DNA of 64,000 nucleotides, from the NCBI GenBank assembly GCA_026708085.1, contig JAPOVP010000079.1:45512-109511 (forward strand), given 5' to 3'. Numbering within the stretch: the first letter of the stretch is position 1; every line of letters starts with the position of its first letter. The notes under the pieces are model-generated. The model was not told the DNA's origin. It made no database searches and saw nothing but the letters and a program-made list of their open reading frames with translations. Position numbers and translations under genes: made by a program. The DNA comes from Caldilineaceae bacterium (GTDB taxonomy: Bacteria; Chloroflexota; Anaerolineae; Caldilineales; Caldilineaceae). Positions 1-9,841 of the stretch are shown here, in pieces.

Positions 1-5
1 GCAAT

Positions 6-686
6 ATGGCAAACGGCAATGCCTACGACTGCGAAGGCCGGGTCGTTACCTGCGAACACGCAACCAGCCGTGTCACGAGGACGGAGAGCGACGGCTCGGT
101 TACGGTACTGGCAACACACTTCGGTGGCAAAGAGCTAAACAGCCCCAACGACATTGTCGTCAAGAGCGACGGGGCCATCTACTTCACGGATCCGGGCTTC
201 GGCCGCATGGAGTATTACGGCTTACCGCGCGAGCAGCAGCTCGACTTCCAGGGAGTGTACCGTCTTGATCCCGACAGCCGTGAGATAACCCTGCTCGTTG
301 ACGACTTCGACCAGCCCAACGGCCTCTGTTTCTCACTGGACGAGTCGCAGCTATTCGTCAACGACACGATGCGCGCGCACATACGCGTCTTTGATGTGAA
401 TAATGAAGGTACACTCGAAAACGGCCGCGTCTGGGCCGAGGTCACAGGTGAGCGAGACGGCGTACCCGATGGCATGAAGGTCGACAGCGGGGGCAATCTC
501 TATGTGACTGGGCCAGGGGGCATCCAAGTTTTCGGCCCTGACTCCGCCTGTCTAGGTGTGATCTACATGCCGCAAGGCTGCGCAAACTTCTGTTGGGGCG
601 ATGAGGACATGAAAAGCCTTTTCGTAACTGCCACTACTTCGCTTTACCGTATTCGAGTCCTGGTGGCAGGTAGACACGCCTTTTGA
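6..686 (+). CDS. SMP-30/gluconolactonase/LRE-like beta-propeller protein (5' end probably outside window)
   Basis: ORF with SPNDIVVKSDGAIYFTDPGFG, QPNGLCFSLDESQLFVNDT and DGMKVDSGGNLYVTGPGGIQVF, typical SMP-30 family blades. Confidence 0.85.
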   Translation: MANGNAYDCEGRVVTCEHATSRVTRTESDGSVTVLATHFGGKELNSPNDIVVKSDGAIYFTDPGFGRMEYYGLPREQQLDFQGVYRLDPDSREITLLVDDFDQPNGLCFSLDESQLFVNDTMRAHIRVFDVNNEGTLENGRVWAEVTGERDGVPDGMKVDSGGNLYVTGPGGIQVFGPDSACLGVIYMPQGCANFCWGDEDMKSLFVTATTSLYRIRVLVAGRHAF

Positions 687-856
687 CAAAAATGTCGAGA
701 GCGCAGAAGAAGGCTGATAGAGGTTCCTTCAAACGGCACAATTAAACCCACAGGCAACACCCATAGGTCAGTAGAATTGACGAACTGCAGCCCGCTGGGC
801 TACGTTTGACGTGAAGAGCCAGGACGAAACTCAGAAAATTCAGGAGATACTGGGGA

Positions 857-1189
857 ATGATTGCACTCGACGTATATTTCAACGCCAAAGACGGTAATGA
901 CGCCGAACTTGAAAGAATAATCGTAGACGTCTGGATGGAGGCAATGCGTCAGCAACCGGGCTTTGTCAGCGCCTCTCTGATGACACCCTTCCCTCAGGAG
1001 GAACTCGAAGCTATGGGCGCGGTACGCCCCCCCTTTTCCCACGAAGTCATCTCCTTCTGGGAGAGTGAGGCGTTACGCCAGGAGTGGGTAGCCCGTGACA
1101 TCCACCAGGAAGTTTGGCCTCAGGTGGAAGCAGCGGCCGAGGTAGTTATCTATACCGTTTCCAATTGCGAAAAGGATTGGAATCTCTGA
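857..1189 (+). CDS. ABM-type (dimeric alpha/beta barrel) quinol monooxygenase-like protein
   Basis: 110 aa ORF; MIALDVYFNAKDGNDAELERIIVDVW...QQPGFVSASL resembles antibiotic biosynthesis monooxygenase fold. Confidence 0.6.
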   Translation: MIALDVYFNAKDGNDAELERIIVDVWMEAMRQQPGFVSASLMTPFPQEELEAMGAVRPPFSHEVISFWESEALRQEWVARDIHQEVWPQVEAAAEVVIYTVSNCEKDWNL

Positions 1190-1228
1190 GAGCAAGGGGC
1201 GGGAACTTGCTTGAGCCGGATACGCTCT

Positions 1229-3499
1229 TTAGTTCCCGTTCCGGTCCCCATCTTCCTGGAACTGGGCATCAACAACCGCCAGAATGGCGACGTTGACGAT
1301 GTCGACGACCTCGGCGCCGGTCTCCAGCACATGGATCGGCTTTCCCATCCCCACCAGAATCGGTCCGATCGCCTCCGCGCCGCCTAGCCGGTGCAGCAGT
1401 TTGTAAGCCGTATTGGCCGACGCCAGCTCCGGGAAAACTAGAACGTTCGCATCCTCAATTGCACTGAACGGATAGTGGCGGCGCATCAGGTCCGGCACCA
1501 CCGCCACGTCCGCCTGCATTTCGCCATCGATCTGCAGGCCGGGCTCCTGCGCCTTGACCAGTTCGGTCGCCTGCTGCACCTTATCGACCTGCGGATGGCG
1601 CGTGCTGCCGAAATTGGAAAAACTCAGCATCGCTACCCTCGGCTCGACGTCGAACTGCCGCGCTACCTCGGCGGCATTGATCGCGATCGCCGCCAGCGTT
1701 TCGGCATCCGGGTCGATATTCACCGTCGCGTCGCTGAAGAAGTAGATCCGATCGCGCACGATCATCAAGTAGACACCGCTGAGAACGCCGCGCTCCGGCG
1801 CCGTCCCCACGATCTGCAGGGCAGGCCGCAACACATCTGGATAGTTGTAAGTCAACCCGGAAATGAAGGCACCGGCGTCGCCGTTCAGCACCATCGCCGG
1901 CCCAAAGAAGTTGGACTGGCGCATCAGCTCGTTTGCCCTGGCCAACGTTACCCCCTTGCGCTGGCGTTCATGGTAAAAGGCGGCCGCATAATCCCGATAC
2001 TTGGGGTCCTGGTTTGGGTTGATCACCGTCGGCCTGTAATCCAGCCCTAGCTCCTCGCAGCGAATACGAATTACTTCGGGATTGCCAAGCAGGATCGGCG
2101 TGCCAATGCCCTCCGACTCGACCGCGTACGCCGCCCGCACGATCTTCGGGTGCTCGCCTTCCCCAAATACGACCCGTTTCGGATTCTGTCTGGCCTTGCT
2201 CTGTTGCGTACGCATGACCTGCACACCTTTGCCTATACGCAACGCCAGTTCGTCCAGATAGGCGTCCAGATCGATGTCGCGGCGTGCCGCACCGGTCTCC
2301 ATCGCCGCCTTCGCCACCGCCGGCGCCACCCACATCAGCACGCGGCTGTCCAGCGGCTTGGGAATGATATACTCCGGCCCGAACTGGAGTACGTCCAGAC
2401 CGTAGGCCTTCATTACGCTGTCCGGCACGTCCTCCTTGGCCAGGTCCGCCAGCGCCCGCGCCGCGGCCAACTTCATCTCCATGTTGATCGCCTTCGCCCT
2501 TACGTCAAGCGCACCGCGGAAAATGAACGGGAAGCCGAGTACGTTGTTGACCTGGTTGGGAAAGTCGCTGCGCCCAGTCCCCATGATGACCGTATCTCCG
2601 CGCGCGGCAACGGCATCGGGATACGGGATCTCCGGGTCCGGATTGGCCATTGCAAATACGATCGGATTCTCTGCCATCGACCGCACCATATCCGACGAGA
2701 CCGCTCCCGCTACCGAAAGGCCGATCAACACGTCGGCGCCGGCCATCGCTTCACCCAAGGTGCGTGCATCCGTGTCGCTGGCATACTCCTCTTTCCACTC
2801 GTTCATGTTTTCCATGCGGCCTTCGTAGATGACCCCGCGGCTGTCGCACATGACAATATTGCTCTTCTCAGCGCCCAACGCCACGTAGATGTCCGCGCAT
2901 GCGATGGCCGATGCCCCCGCGCCGTTGATGACGATTCGGGCCTCTTCCAGCGGCTTCCCCGCGATTTCCAAAGCGTTCAACAACCCCGCACCGGAGATGA
3001 TAGCCGTACCGTGCTGGTCGTCGTGAAAGACCGGAATGTCCAACCGCGCTTGCAAGGTCTGCTCGATCAGAAAACACTCCGGCGCCTTTATGTCCTCGAG
3101 GTTGATGCCGCCGAAAGTCGGCGCGATCAACTCGCAGAAACGCACCATCTCCGCCGCATCCTCTGTATCCACCTCGATGTCAAATACATCTACGTCGGCG
3201 AAGCGTTTGAAAAGCACGGCCTTCCCCTCCATGACCGGCTTCGATGCCAGCGCGCCCCGGTTGCCTAGACCGAGAATCGCCGTCCCGTTGCTGATTACCG
3301 CGACCAGGTTTCCCCGCGACGTATAATCGAAGGCGTCCTCCGGCCTGTCCGCGATCTCCAGCACCGGATGAGCCACGCCGGGAGAGTAGGCCAGAGAAAG
3401 GTCCAGTTGCGTCTCCATCGGCTTGGTCGGCGTGATCTTCAGCTTCCCGGGCCGGCCATTGGCATGATAGTCAAGTGCGTCCTGTTTTGTCAGCGTCAT
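1229..3499 (-). CDS. maeB: NADP-dependent malic enzyme with C-terminal phosphotransacetylase-like domain
   Basis: [43 protein letters not shown]...; [10 protein letters not shown] and [10 protein letters not shown] motifs; C-terminal Pta-like domain. ATG at 3499 preferred over the ORF-track start at 3637. Confidence 0.93.
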   Translation of the reverse strand: MTLTKQDALDYHANGRPGKLKITPTKPMETQLDLSLAYSPGVAHPVLEIADRPEDAFDYTSRGNLVAVISNGTAILGLGNRGALASKPVMEGKAVLFKRFADVDVFDIEVDTEDAAEMVRFCELIAPTFGGINLEDIKAPECFLIEQTLQARLDIPVFHDDQHGTAIISGAGLLNALEIAGKPLEEARIVINGAGASAIACADIYVALGAEKSNIVMCDSRGVIYEGRMENMNEWKEEYASDTDARTLGEAMAGADVLIGLSVAGAVSSDMVRSMAENPIVFAMANPDPEIPYPDAVAARGDTVIMGTGRSDFPNQVNNVLGFPFIFRGALDVRAKAINMEMKLAAARALADLAKEDVPDSVMKAYGLDVLQFGPEYIIPKPLDSRVLMWVAPAVAKAAMETGAARRDIDLDAYLDELALRIGKGVQVMRTQQSKARQNPKRVVFGEGEHPKIVRAAYAVESEGIGTPILLGNPEVIRIRCEELGLDYRPTVINPNQDPKYRDYAAAFYHERQRKGVTLARANELMRQSNFFGPAMVLNGDAGAFISGLTYNYPDVLRPALQIVGTAPERGVLSGVYLMIVRDRIYFFSDATVNIDPDAETLAAIAINAAEVARQFDVEPRVAMLSFSNFGSTRHPQVDKVQQATELVKAQEPGLQIDGEMQADVAVVPDLMRRHYPFSAIEDANVLVFPELASANTAYKLLHRLGGAEAIGPILVGMGKPIHVLETGAEVVDIVNVAILAVVDAQFQEDGDRNGN

Positions 3500-3683
3500 C
3501 GGGCTACTCCGCGTGTTCTTTTTCAGACTGGCTCCTCTCATTGTATGCGATGTGAGTTTGATTCGCACACATGAAAGGCCAGCGGGCGTGCATCCCAAAC
3601 TGGAGGCAAGCTCTCGTATACCTCTGGGAGCAACCAAGCCGCGGTCAGGTCCGATTCCTATTTCCTGCGAAAGTAGCGCCGTC

Positions 3684-3718
3684 TCTGACCACTAACCACT
3701 GACAACTGACCACTGCAG
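3684..3718. repeat. Short degenerate tandem repeat (GACCACTAACCACTGACAACTGACCACTG)
   Basis: 7-8 bp degenerate units visible directly in the sequence. Confidence 0.6.
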
Positions 3719-3800
3719 TTCCGGGCGGTCGGGCCTATTCGGCCCTCCCTTGTGCGGGGGCTCCGCCCCCGCAACGCCCCCTCTCCTACAACATACCTCG
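3715..3800 (-). repeat. Truncated copy of dispersed repeat family R1 (hairpin-rich core only)
   Basis: Reverse complement matches ...GTTGTAGGAGAGGGGGCGTTGCGGGGGCGGAGCCCCCGCACAAGGGAGGGCCGAATAGGCCCGACCGCCC at 47690-47752. Confidence 0.85.
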
Positions 3801-3885
3801 TCGACCCGGTGTCTACATCAGTGACATGTGCCCAATCGAAGGAGTTTCGCCTGACCACTCCCACCAGTCCCACCAGATCCCCGTA

Positions 3886-3985
3886 GGTGCCGGCCTTGTG
3901 CCTGCCCTCCCGCCGTCCCCGCGTCGCTTCCGGCATCCCCACACCGATCCTGTAGGGGCAGGCCTTGTGCCTGCCCTATTCCTTC
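3886..3985. repeat. Two adjacent copies of a GTAGGGGCAGGCCTTGTGCCTGCCC palindromic repeat
   Basis: gtaggtgccggccttgtgcctgccct and gtaggggcaggccttgtgcctgccct; the second has a perfect GGGCAGGC/GCCTGCCC stem. Confidence 0.8.
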
Positions 3986-4502
3986 CTCAAAACCCGTAAA
4001 CAGTTCCAGCCTCTGCTGCCAAACTGTTACCACCCCTAAACGGTACCGCAACCCGAAATTCAAGGACAATTTCATAAGAATCGGTGATATAATGGAAAAG
4101 TGCCGAAATGCGAAAAACACTGCAGAGAGTATGTCACCGTCAAGCCAGACTCCCGCTGGCAGGGAATCCGACGGCGAAGAAGGGCCCGTGCAAGACTGTA
4201 GACTCCCGACGATGTGTCTGCATCTATCCTGGGAAGACAGCGAGGAAACGTGCTCGAAGTCAAGCGCAAAAGTCCAAAACAGGGAAAACTGCCCACCCTG
4301 ACCCGACTTAACCCGACCCTAACCGTCCGGACACGACTCCCTTCCCCTCACCTTCAGCTAACCGGCATGTGCCTGTAGTCTGCTATAGTAGTGGAAGAGT
4401 ATCGTAGAGAGCTAGTCAGAACCAGGAACAGACTCCAGACACGAGAAAACTGATGCAAAAGCGTAACCACTTGAAGGGCCAGAAAAAAAATTCGCCCGCT
4501 TT

Positions 4503-4548
4503 TACCCGTCATTTCCGCCATTTCCGCTATTTCCGCCATAATCCCGCC
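4503..4548. repeat. 9-bp tandem repeat (ATTTCCGCC)n, degenerate
   Basis: atttccgcc atttccgct atttccgcc ataatcccgcc visible directly. Confidence 0.6.
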
Positions 4549-5264
4549 AAAACACGTCCCGCCATTTCAGAACTCGTACAACTCTCGTACAACGTACATT
4601 GACACTCGTTCGGACCCGCCGCCGCCGGCGAGGCCCTCAACGCGGCCCACCACACAGACTGCAATAGCTGCAGGGAACTCAACACGTAAACGCTCATTAA
4701 CTCTCGTACAACACACAGACGAGAAAGCCAGGGACCCACTTTCCAGACTAACGGTCCACGATGAAAGAAAGGCTCGCATCGGCCCCCAAGACTTATGCGT
4801 CTCATCTGAATTTCGTCTTTTCATCCGATGCCGTAATGCTCCTGACTTCCACCTTCAGACACTTGCGCAAACGGTCATGCCCCCTAACCGGCTCTCCTGC
4901 CAAACGTTACCAGGCCGGTTGGAAGACTGACTATCTCTGGAGAGTTCTACCCCACAAAGGTGCAATTGCCCTGGGCAAGCGGTGCCGAAATTGACCCTCT
5001 TCTAACCAGAATTGGGCCAAATTGCCCGGTCTTGACTACACGAATTTGGGCTCCGTGCCGTACGCTTCCTTAACTGCTCACGCAAGGCAGAGCAATTTGA
5101 CTGGCTTGCCTTTCATGCTATACTCAAGCCGTTACGCCCCGCCGCCCCCTTCGCCCCCGAAGACTGGTAAAGGTGCCACTGTAGTAGTGTCAAAGGCAAT
5201 CTGCTCTTTTCTGGGCGGGCGCATTCCCAACGATTGTCAAAACTAACGACTGGGACTACATCCT

Positions 5265-6347
5265 ATGGCGACAGCGGCTGACGTATCCAACGTCAGTACC
5301 GGGCGCATCAACAGCCCTCTTTCCATCCTCGGCGCGATCTGGGGCTCATACTTTTTCCGCAAGTTCCTGCGCGCACTGGCCACCATCTTCATTGTTACCA
5401 CCATCATCTTCTTTTTGGTGCGCCTCCTGCCTGGCAACCCGATTGAGATCTACGTTAACCAGCTGGTTGTCACCTACGGCTTACCCGTCCACGAGGCCAA
5501 GGATCAGGCCGCTGCTCTGTTCGCCATCGACCTGGAACAGCCGGTAGTCCTCCAATATTTCTCCTACCTGCAGAATCTGGCCAGGGGAAACTTTGGTCAG
5601 TCAGTGCTGTCGCCTGGAACGACCGTTACAGAAGTAATCTTGCGCTTCCTCCCGTGGACACTTTTCAGCGTTGGCCTGGGTCTCCTGATTAGTTTCACTA
5701 TCGGCGTTCTGTTCGGTGTCATCATGGCCTACCGCCGCGACAGCTATCTTGATCACGGCCTGACTGTCATTAGTTCTGTGATTAGCTCCGTTCCGGACTT
5801 TCTGATCGGCCTGCTCATCGTTGTGTGGTTGGGAGTGCAGTGGAAGATCCTGCCAATTGCCGCAATGAGAGGCGCGTACTCATCCGGTATGGTGCCTGGA
5901 CTGAATCTGGAATTCTTGCTCGATGCATTCTTCCACGGAGCTCTGCCAATCTCTACCTACGTGCTGACCAGCGTCGGCTTTTGGATGCTGAGCATGAAGA
6001 GCAACACGATAAGCACGCTTGGTGAGGACTACGTTACGATTGCCAAAGCGCGCGGCCTCAAGGAGTGGCGCATTACCACCGCCTACGTGGGCCGCAATGC
6101 GATCCTGCCTCTTTTCACGATCCTCACAATTCGCATCGGCTTTGTCGTCGGCGGTTCCTTGCTGGTGGAGCAGATCTTTGAGTATGGCGGTATCGGGCGC
6201 ATGCTGGGCCAGGCCATCAACCAGCGCGACTATACATTGATGCAGGGAATCTTCCTGATCATTACTTTCTCAGTGATCTTCGCCAACTTTTTTGCCGACG
6301 TCCTGTACGGCTGGCTCGACCCTCGTATCAAGCTGCAGGACAACTGA
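5265..6347 (+). CDS. Peptide/oligopeptide ABC transporter permease (OppB/DppB family)
   Basis: KFLRALATIFIVTTIIFFLVRLLPGNPIEIY N-terminus; permease EAA-like loop DYVTIAKARGLKEWRI. Confidence 0.92.
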   Translation: MATAADVSNVSTGRINSPLSILGAIWGSYFFRKFLRALATIFIVTTIIFFLVRLLPGNPIEIYVNQLVVTYGLPVHEAKDQAAALFAIDLEQPVVLQYFSYLQNLARGNFGQSVLSPGTTVTEVILRFLPWTLFSVGLGLLISFTIGVLFGVIMAYRRDSYLDHGLTVISSVISSVPDFLIGLLIVVWLGVQWKILPIAAMRGAYSSGMVPGLNLEFLLDAFFHGALPISTYVLTSVGFWMLSMKSNTISTLGEDYVTIAKARGLKEWRITTAYVGRNAILPLFTILTIRIGFVVGGSLLVEQIFEYGGIGRMLGQAINQRDYTLMQGIFLIITFSVIFANFFADVLYGWLDPRIKLQDN

Positions 6348-6393
6348 GCCTGACCTTAATGCGAGAATACACACGGAACGCAGGAGCAGATAG

Positions 6394-7302
6394 ATGACGG
6401 CCCAAGTGGTGGAAGGCCAACAATCCGACAGCATCTTAGTCAGCGCATGGAAAGGATTCCGTACTGCCGTGCGCCTCCTGGCCTACAATCGGGTTGGGTT
6501 TATCGGCTTCCTCGTCGTGGTCTTTATGGTCCTGCTGTCCTACGCCGGCCCGTTGATCATCGAACTGGATACCAAGACAAAGATCGACAGGATCTACATC
6601 ACGCCAACCCTTGAACATCCGTTGGGCACCGATCATCAGGGCCGCGACATCTGGTCCCAAATCGTCAACGGCGGCAAAGATGTTATCTACGTTGCCTTTC
6701 TGGCTGCCCTGATTTCAACGGTAATCGCCGTCGTTTTTGGCACGCTTAGCGGCTTCATAGGCGGTTGGCTGGACAGCGCCATCATGTCGGTCACCGACAT
6801 AATACTTACAATTCCTCAGTTCCCGCTTCTGGCGGTCCTGGCAGCCTTTATTTCCCTGAACAGCTTGACCCTGCTGGGGATCCTGATGGGTCTGCTGAAC
6901 TGGCCGACGCTCTTGCGCGCTCTGCGGGCCCAGGCTCTCTCCCTCAAACAGCGAGATTTCATTGAGGCGGCCAGGGCGCTGGATCTGGGCGTTATGCATA
7001 TCGTCCTGCGCGAAATGGTCCCCAACATGATGCCCTACATTGTAGTCAGCTTCGCCCTGGGCATGACCTTTGCCGTCTACCAGCAGGCGGGGCTTGTCTT
7101 CCTCGGCCTGGTGCCGATAACCGCTGGCAACTGGAGCGTGATGATTCAGTTGGCGTGGGTACGAGGAGCGATCTTCTACAAAGACAGTGTCTGGTACATT
7201 ATGGCGCCGATCGTCGCCATCGCGATTCTTCAGCTGGCTATCATTTCCATGACCCGCTCGCTTGAGCTCGTATTTAATCCTAGACTGCGAGCCAGCGAGT
7301 AG
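6394..7302 (+). CDS. Peptide/oligopeptide ABC transporter permease (OppC/DppC family)
   Basis: HPLGTDHQGRDIWSQIVNGGK and DFIEAARALDLGVMHIVLREMVPNMMPYI motifs; directly follows OppB-like gene. Confidence 0.92.
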   Translation: MTAQVVEGQQSDSILVSAWKGFRTAVRLLAYNRVGFIGFLVVVFMVLLSYAGPLIIELDTKTKIDRIYITPTLEHPLGTDHQGRDIWSQIVNGGKDVIYVAFLAALISTVIAVVFGTLSGFIGGWLDSAIMSVTDIILTIPQFPLLAVLAAFISLNSLTLLGILMGLLNWPTLLRALRAQALSLKQRDFIEAARALDLGVMHIVLREMVPNMMPYIVVSFALGMTFAVYQQAGLVFLGLVPITAGNWSVMIQLAWVRGAIFYKDSVWYIMAPIVAIAILQLAIISMTRSLELVFNPRLRASE

Positions 7303-7323
7303 GCATCTGTTCACTGTATATAT

Positions 7324-8421
7324 ATGAGTCAGACTACTGATCTCTCCTGGCATCAGGAAATCGAAGAAAACGGCAGCCAGCCCCCGCTGAGCCTGCAGAA
7401 CGTTCACGTCAGCTATCGCACACGCAAGGGCAGCGTCCAGGCGGTCAGAGGTGTCTCCCTCGACTTGCAAGCAGGCGAAAGCCTGGCTCTGATCGGAGAA
7501 AGCGGCTCCGGCAAGACGACCTTGGGGCTGGGAATCGTACGTCTCCTGGTCGAAACCGCGGAAGTCAACCCGGGCAGGATTATCTATCGCCGCGACGGCC
7601 GTGAGTTGGATGTGCTTTCCCTTGCTGAAGGTCCGCTGCGCGAGTTTCGTTGGCGCGACTGCGCCATGGTCTTCCAGTCTGCGCTCAACGCGTTCAATCC
7701 CGTGCTGAAGGTTTGGGACCAGGTTTGGGATACGGCGAAGGCCCATAGGTGGAACAATCGCGAGGAGGTTCGCGAGCGGTTTCTTGATCTCCTTCGCTTT
7801 GTTCAGTTGGACCCTGACCGTGTAATCAACTCCTATGCCCACGAGTTGAGCGGGGGTATGCGCCAGCGAACGCTTCTGGCCATATCACTTCTGTTGGACC
7901 CGCAGATTCTGATTCTGGACGAGCCGACAACCGCTCTGGACATCCTCACGCAGAGGACGATCATCGATCTGCTGCGGCGGCTGAAAGAAGACCTGCACTT
8001 TACCATGCTCTTCATCTCACACGACCTTGCCATCGCCGCTGAGCTGGCGGACAGAGTTGCGACGATGTACGCCGGGCAGGTCGTCGAACTGGGGCCGGTC
8101 GAGGACATCTTCTATCGCCCGCGTCATCCCTACTCGTTGGGTCTGATCCGGGCCGTGCCGACCGTAACCGGCGGTTTTGAGGAACTCTCCTCGATACCCG
8201 GTTCTCCTCCCGACCTGATCAATTTGCCGACCGGTTGCAAATTCCATCCACGCTGCCCCTTTGCCAGCGAACGCTGCAGCAGCGAAGAGCCCGAGCTGGA
8301 ACGGGTCGGCGACAATCACTACGCGGCCTGCTGGCACACTGATGCAGTGCAGGAGGACATCGAGCGCAGCGGGCTGAGAGGCAAGAGGAGTACGCAAAGG
8401 GAACGTGCTCCCGGCCAGTAA
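7324..8421 (+). CDS. Peptide ABC transporter ATP-binding protein (OppD/DppD family)
   Basis: Walker A GESGSGKTT, signature LSGGMRQR, Walker B ILILDEPTTALD, oligopeptide C-terminal GCKFHPRCPFA. Confidence 0.94.
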   Translation: MSQTTDLSWHQEIEENGSQPPLSLQNVHVSYRTRKGSVQAVRGVSLDLQAGESLALIGESGSGKTTLGLGIVRLLVETAEVNPGRIIYRRDGRELDVLSLAEGPLREFRWRDCAMVFQSALNAFNPVLKVWDQVWDTAKAHRWNNREEVRERFLDLLRFVQLDPDRVINSYAHELSGGMRQRTLLAISLLLDPQILILDEPTTALDILTQRTIIDLLRRLKEDLHFTMLFISHDLAIAAELADRVATMYAGQVVELGPVEDIFYRPRHPYSLGLIRAVPTVTGGFEELSSIPGSPPDLINLPTGCKFHPRCPFASERCSSEEPELERVGDNHYAACWHTDAVQEDIERSGLRGKRSTQRERAPGQ

Positions 8422-8464
8422 CCCCGTACGGAGACAGGGGGGCGGCCAGTGGAGGCCGCACGAG

Positions 8465-9493
8465 ATGACGCCGATTCTTGAACTACGGAATGTAACGAAA
8501 TATTTTGGCAGCGGCCGCGAGCGCGTGACGGCCGTTGACTCGATCTCCCTGGACATTGAACCTGGCGAAATCGTTTGCCTCGTCGGTGAAAGCGGTTGTG
8601 GCAAGAGCACCACCGGCCGCATGGTTGTCGGCCTCCTGCCGCCGTCCGAGGGGCAGATTCTTTACCAGGGCCAGGATATTGCGTCAATGGAAAAGGCCGA
8701 CTATCAGCAGTACAGGCGCGCAGTCCAGATCATCCATCAGGATCCCTACGCCTCGCTTAATCCAACCCAGACCGTGCGCCAGATGATCACCACCCCCCTC
8801 TTGCGCCACCAAACGCAGGCAACAGGTCAGAATGGAGCGAGCGCTGGACGGAGAGGTCGACGTCGCGACGCGGGGCGGCGGGCTGCCGAACTGTTGGAAA
8901 TCGTTGATCTGACGCCGGTATCGGACTTTCTCGACAAGTATCCTCACCAGCTCAGCGGTGGTCAGCGTCAGCGCGTATCGGTAGCCAGAGCCTTGACCGT
9001 GGAGCCGAAATTCATCGTCGCCGACGAAGCCGTCTCAATGGTGGATGTGTCGATTCGAGTGAGCCTGCTCAACATGCTCTACCGGCTCAAAGACGAGTTC
9101 GACGTAACCTTTCTCTTCATCACGCACGACCTGGCGCTGGCGAAATACTTTGCCTGGGAAGGGCGAATCACTGTCATGTACCTGGGCCGCATAGTGGAAG
9201 AAGGACCGACGCCCCGTCTTATCACCGACTCGCGCCACCCCTATACGCAGGCGCTTCTGGGGGCGGTTCCCGAAGCCGATCCGGAGTTGGCAAAGAAGAA
9301 AGTCCACATTGAACTGCGCAGCGCAGAGATTCCCAGCCTTTTGAATCTACCTACAGGTTGTTCCTTTCATCCGCGCTGCCCATACTTTGTGCCGGGGGAA
9401 TGCGACTTGGCTGTCCCCGGACTGGAACGAATCTCAGACGGGGGCAGTGTAGCCTGCCCCGTTCGCATGGCGGAGCCGAGTCAGATTGTTTGA
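8465..9493 (+). CDS. Peptide ABC transporter ATP-binding protein (OppF/DppF family)
   Basis: MTPILELRNVTKYFGSG; Walker A GESGCGKST; LSGGQRQRVSVARAL; GCSFHPRCPYFVPGEC. ATG at 8465 preferred over 8405. Confidence 0.92.
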   Translation: MTPILELRNVTKYFGSGRERVTAVDSISLDIEPGEIVCLVGESGCGKSTTGRMVVGLLPPSEGQILYQGQDIASMEKADYQQYRRAVQIIHQDPYASLNPTQTVRQMITTPLLRHQTQATGQNGASAGRRGRRRDAGRRAAELLEIVDLTPVSDFLDKYPHQLSGGQRQRVSVARALTVEPKFIVADEAVSMVDVSIRVSLLNMLYRLKDEFDVTFLFITHDLALAKYFAWEGRITVMYLGRIVEEGPTPRLITDSRHPYTQALLGAVPEADPELAKKKVHIELRSAEIPSLLNLPTGCSFHPRCPYFVPGECDLAVPGLERISDGGSVACPVRMAEPSQIV

Positions 9494-9551
9494 AGGAAGA
9501 ACTGTCGCCGGTCCGCCCCGCTATGGGGGGCAATGGCTCAGGAGGAAAGAC

Positions 9552-9743
9552 ATGGAACCCTTCCTTGGTAGAGCGGCATTTCACATCGGGTTCTAATCGG
9601 CCTTAGTTGCCGGCGCGCTCCTGTTCTTCCTTAAGAAAGGGACCGCCGCATGCGTTATCGCTCAGTTGACATTGGCTGTCGGGCTCATCTATTTGGTTCT
9701 GGAAGTGATTCTTGTGTACTGGGGAAAACCGAGAGAGCAGTGA
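9552..9743 (+). pseudogene. Small (63-codon) membrane protein interrupted by one in-frame TAA; paralog of 11946-12137
   Basis: Manual translation MEPFLGRAAFHIGF*SALVAGALLFFLKKGTAACVIAQLTLAVGLIYLVLEVILVYWGKPREQ* aligns end to end with MDPFLGRAAFHIGFYIAFVAGALLLILKKG... Confidence 0.75.
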
Positions 9744-9841
9744 TCCTCGTAAGCATGCGTTCTGCTGGTGCCACAGCGCACCGCCACGCTCACTGCCACT
9801 CCTACTCCTCTACACTTCTAGCATCCCAAGGAGGATACAGA

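Noticed and set aside
2150-3268. Long ORFs antisense to maeB (e.g. 372 aa at 2150-3268) and similar long antisense ORFs at 6715-7842, 12794-13696 and 17966-19336
   Set aside because: Antisense to clear conserved genes in GC-rich DNA; low-complexity Arg/His/Asp composition typical of shadow ORFs
4285-4330. Telomere-like CCCTAACC/CCCGACTTAACCCGACCCTAACC stretch
   Set aside because: Irregular and short; more consistent with low-complexity C-rich DNA in the repeat island
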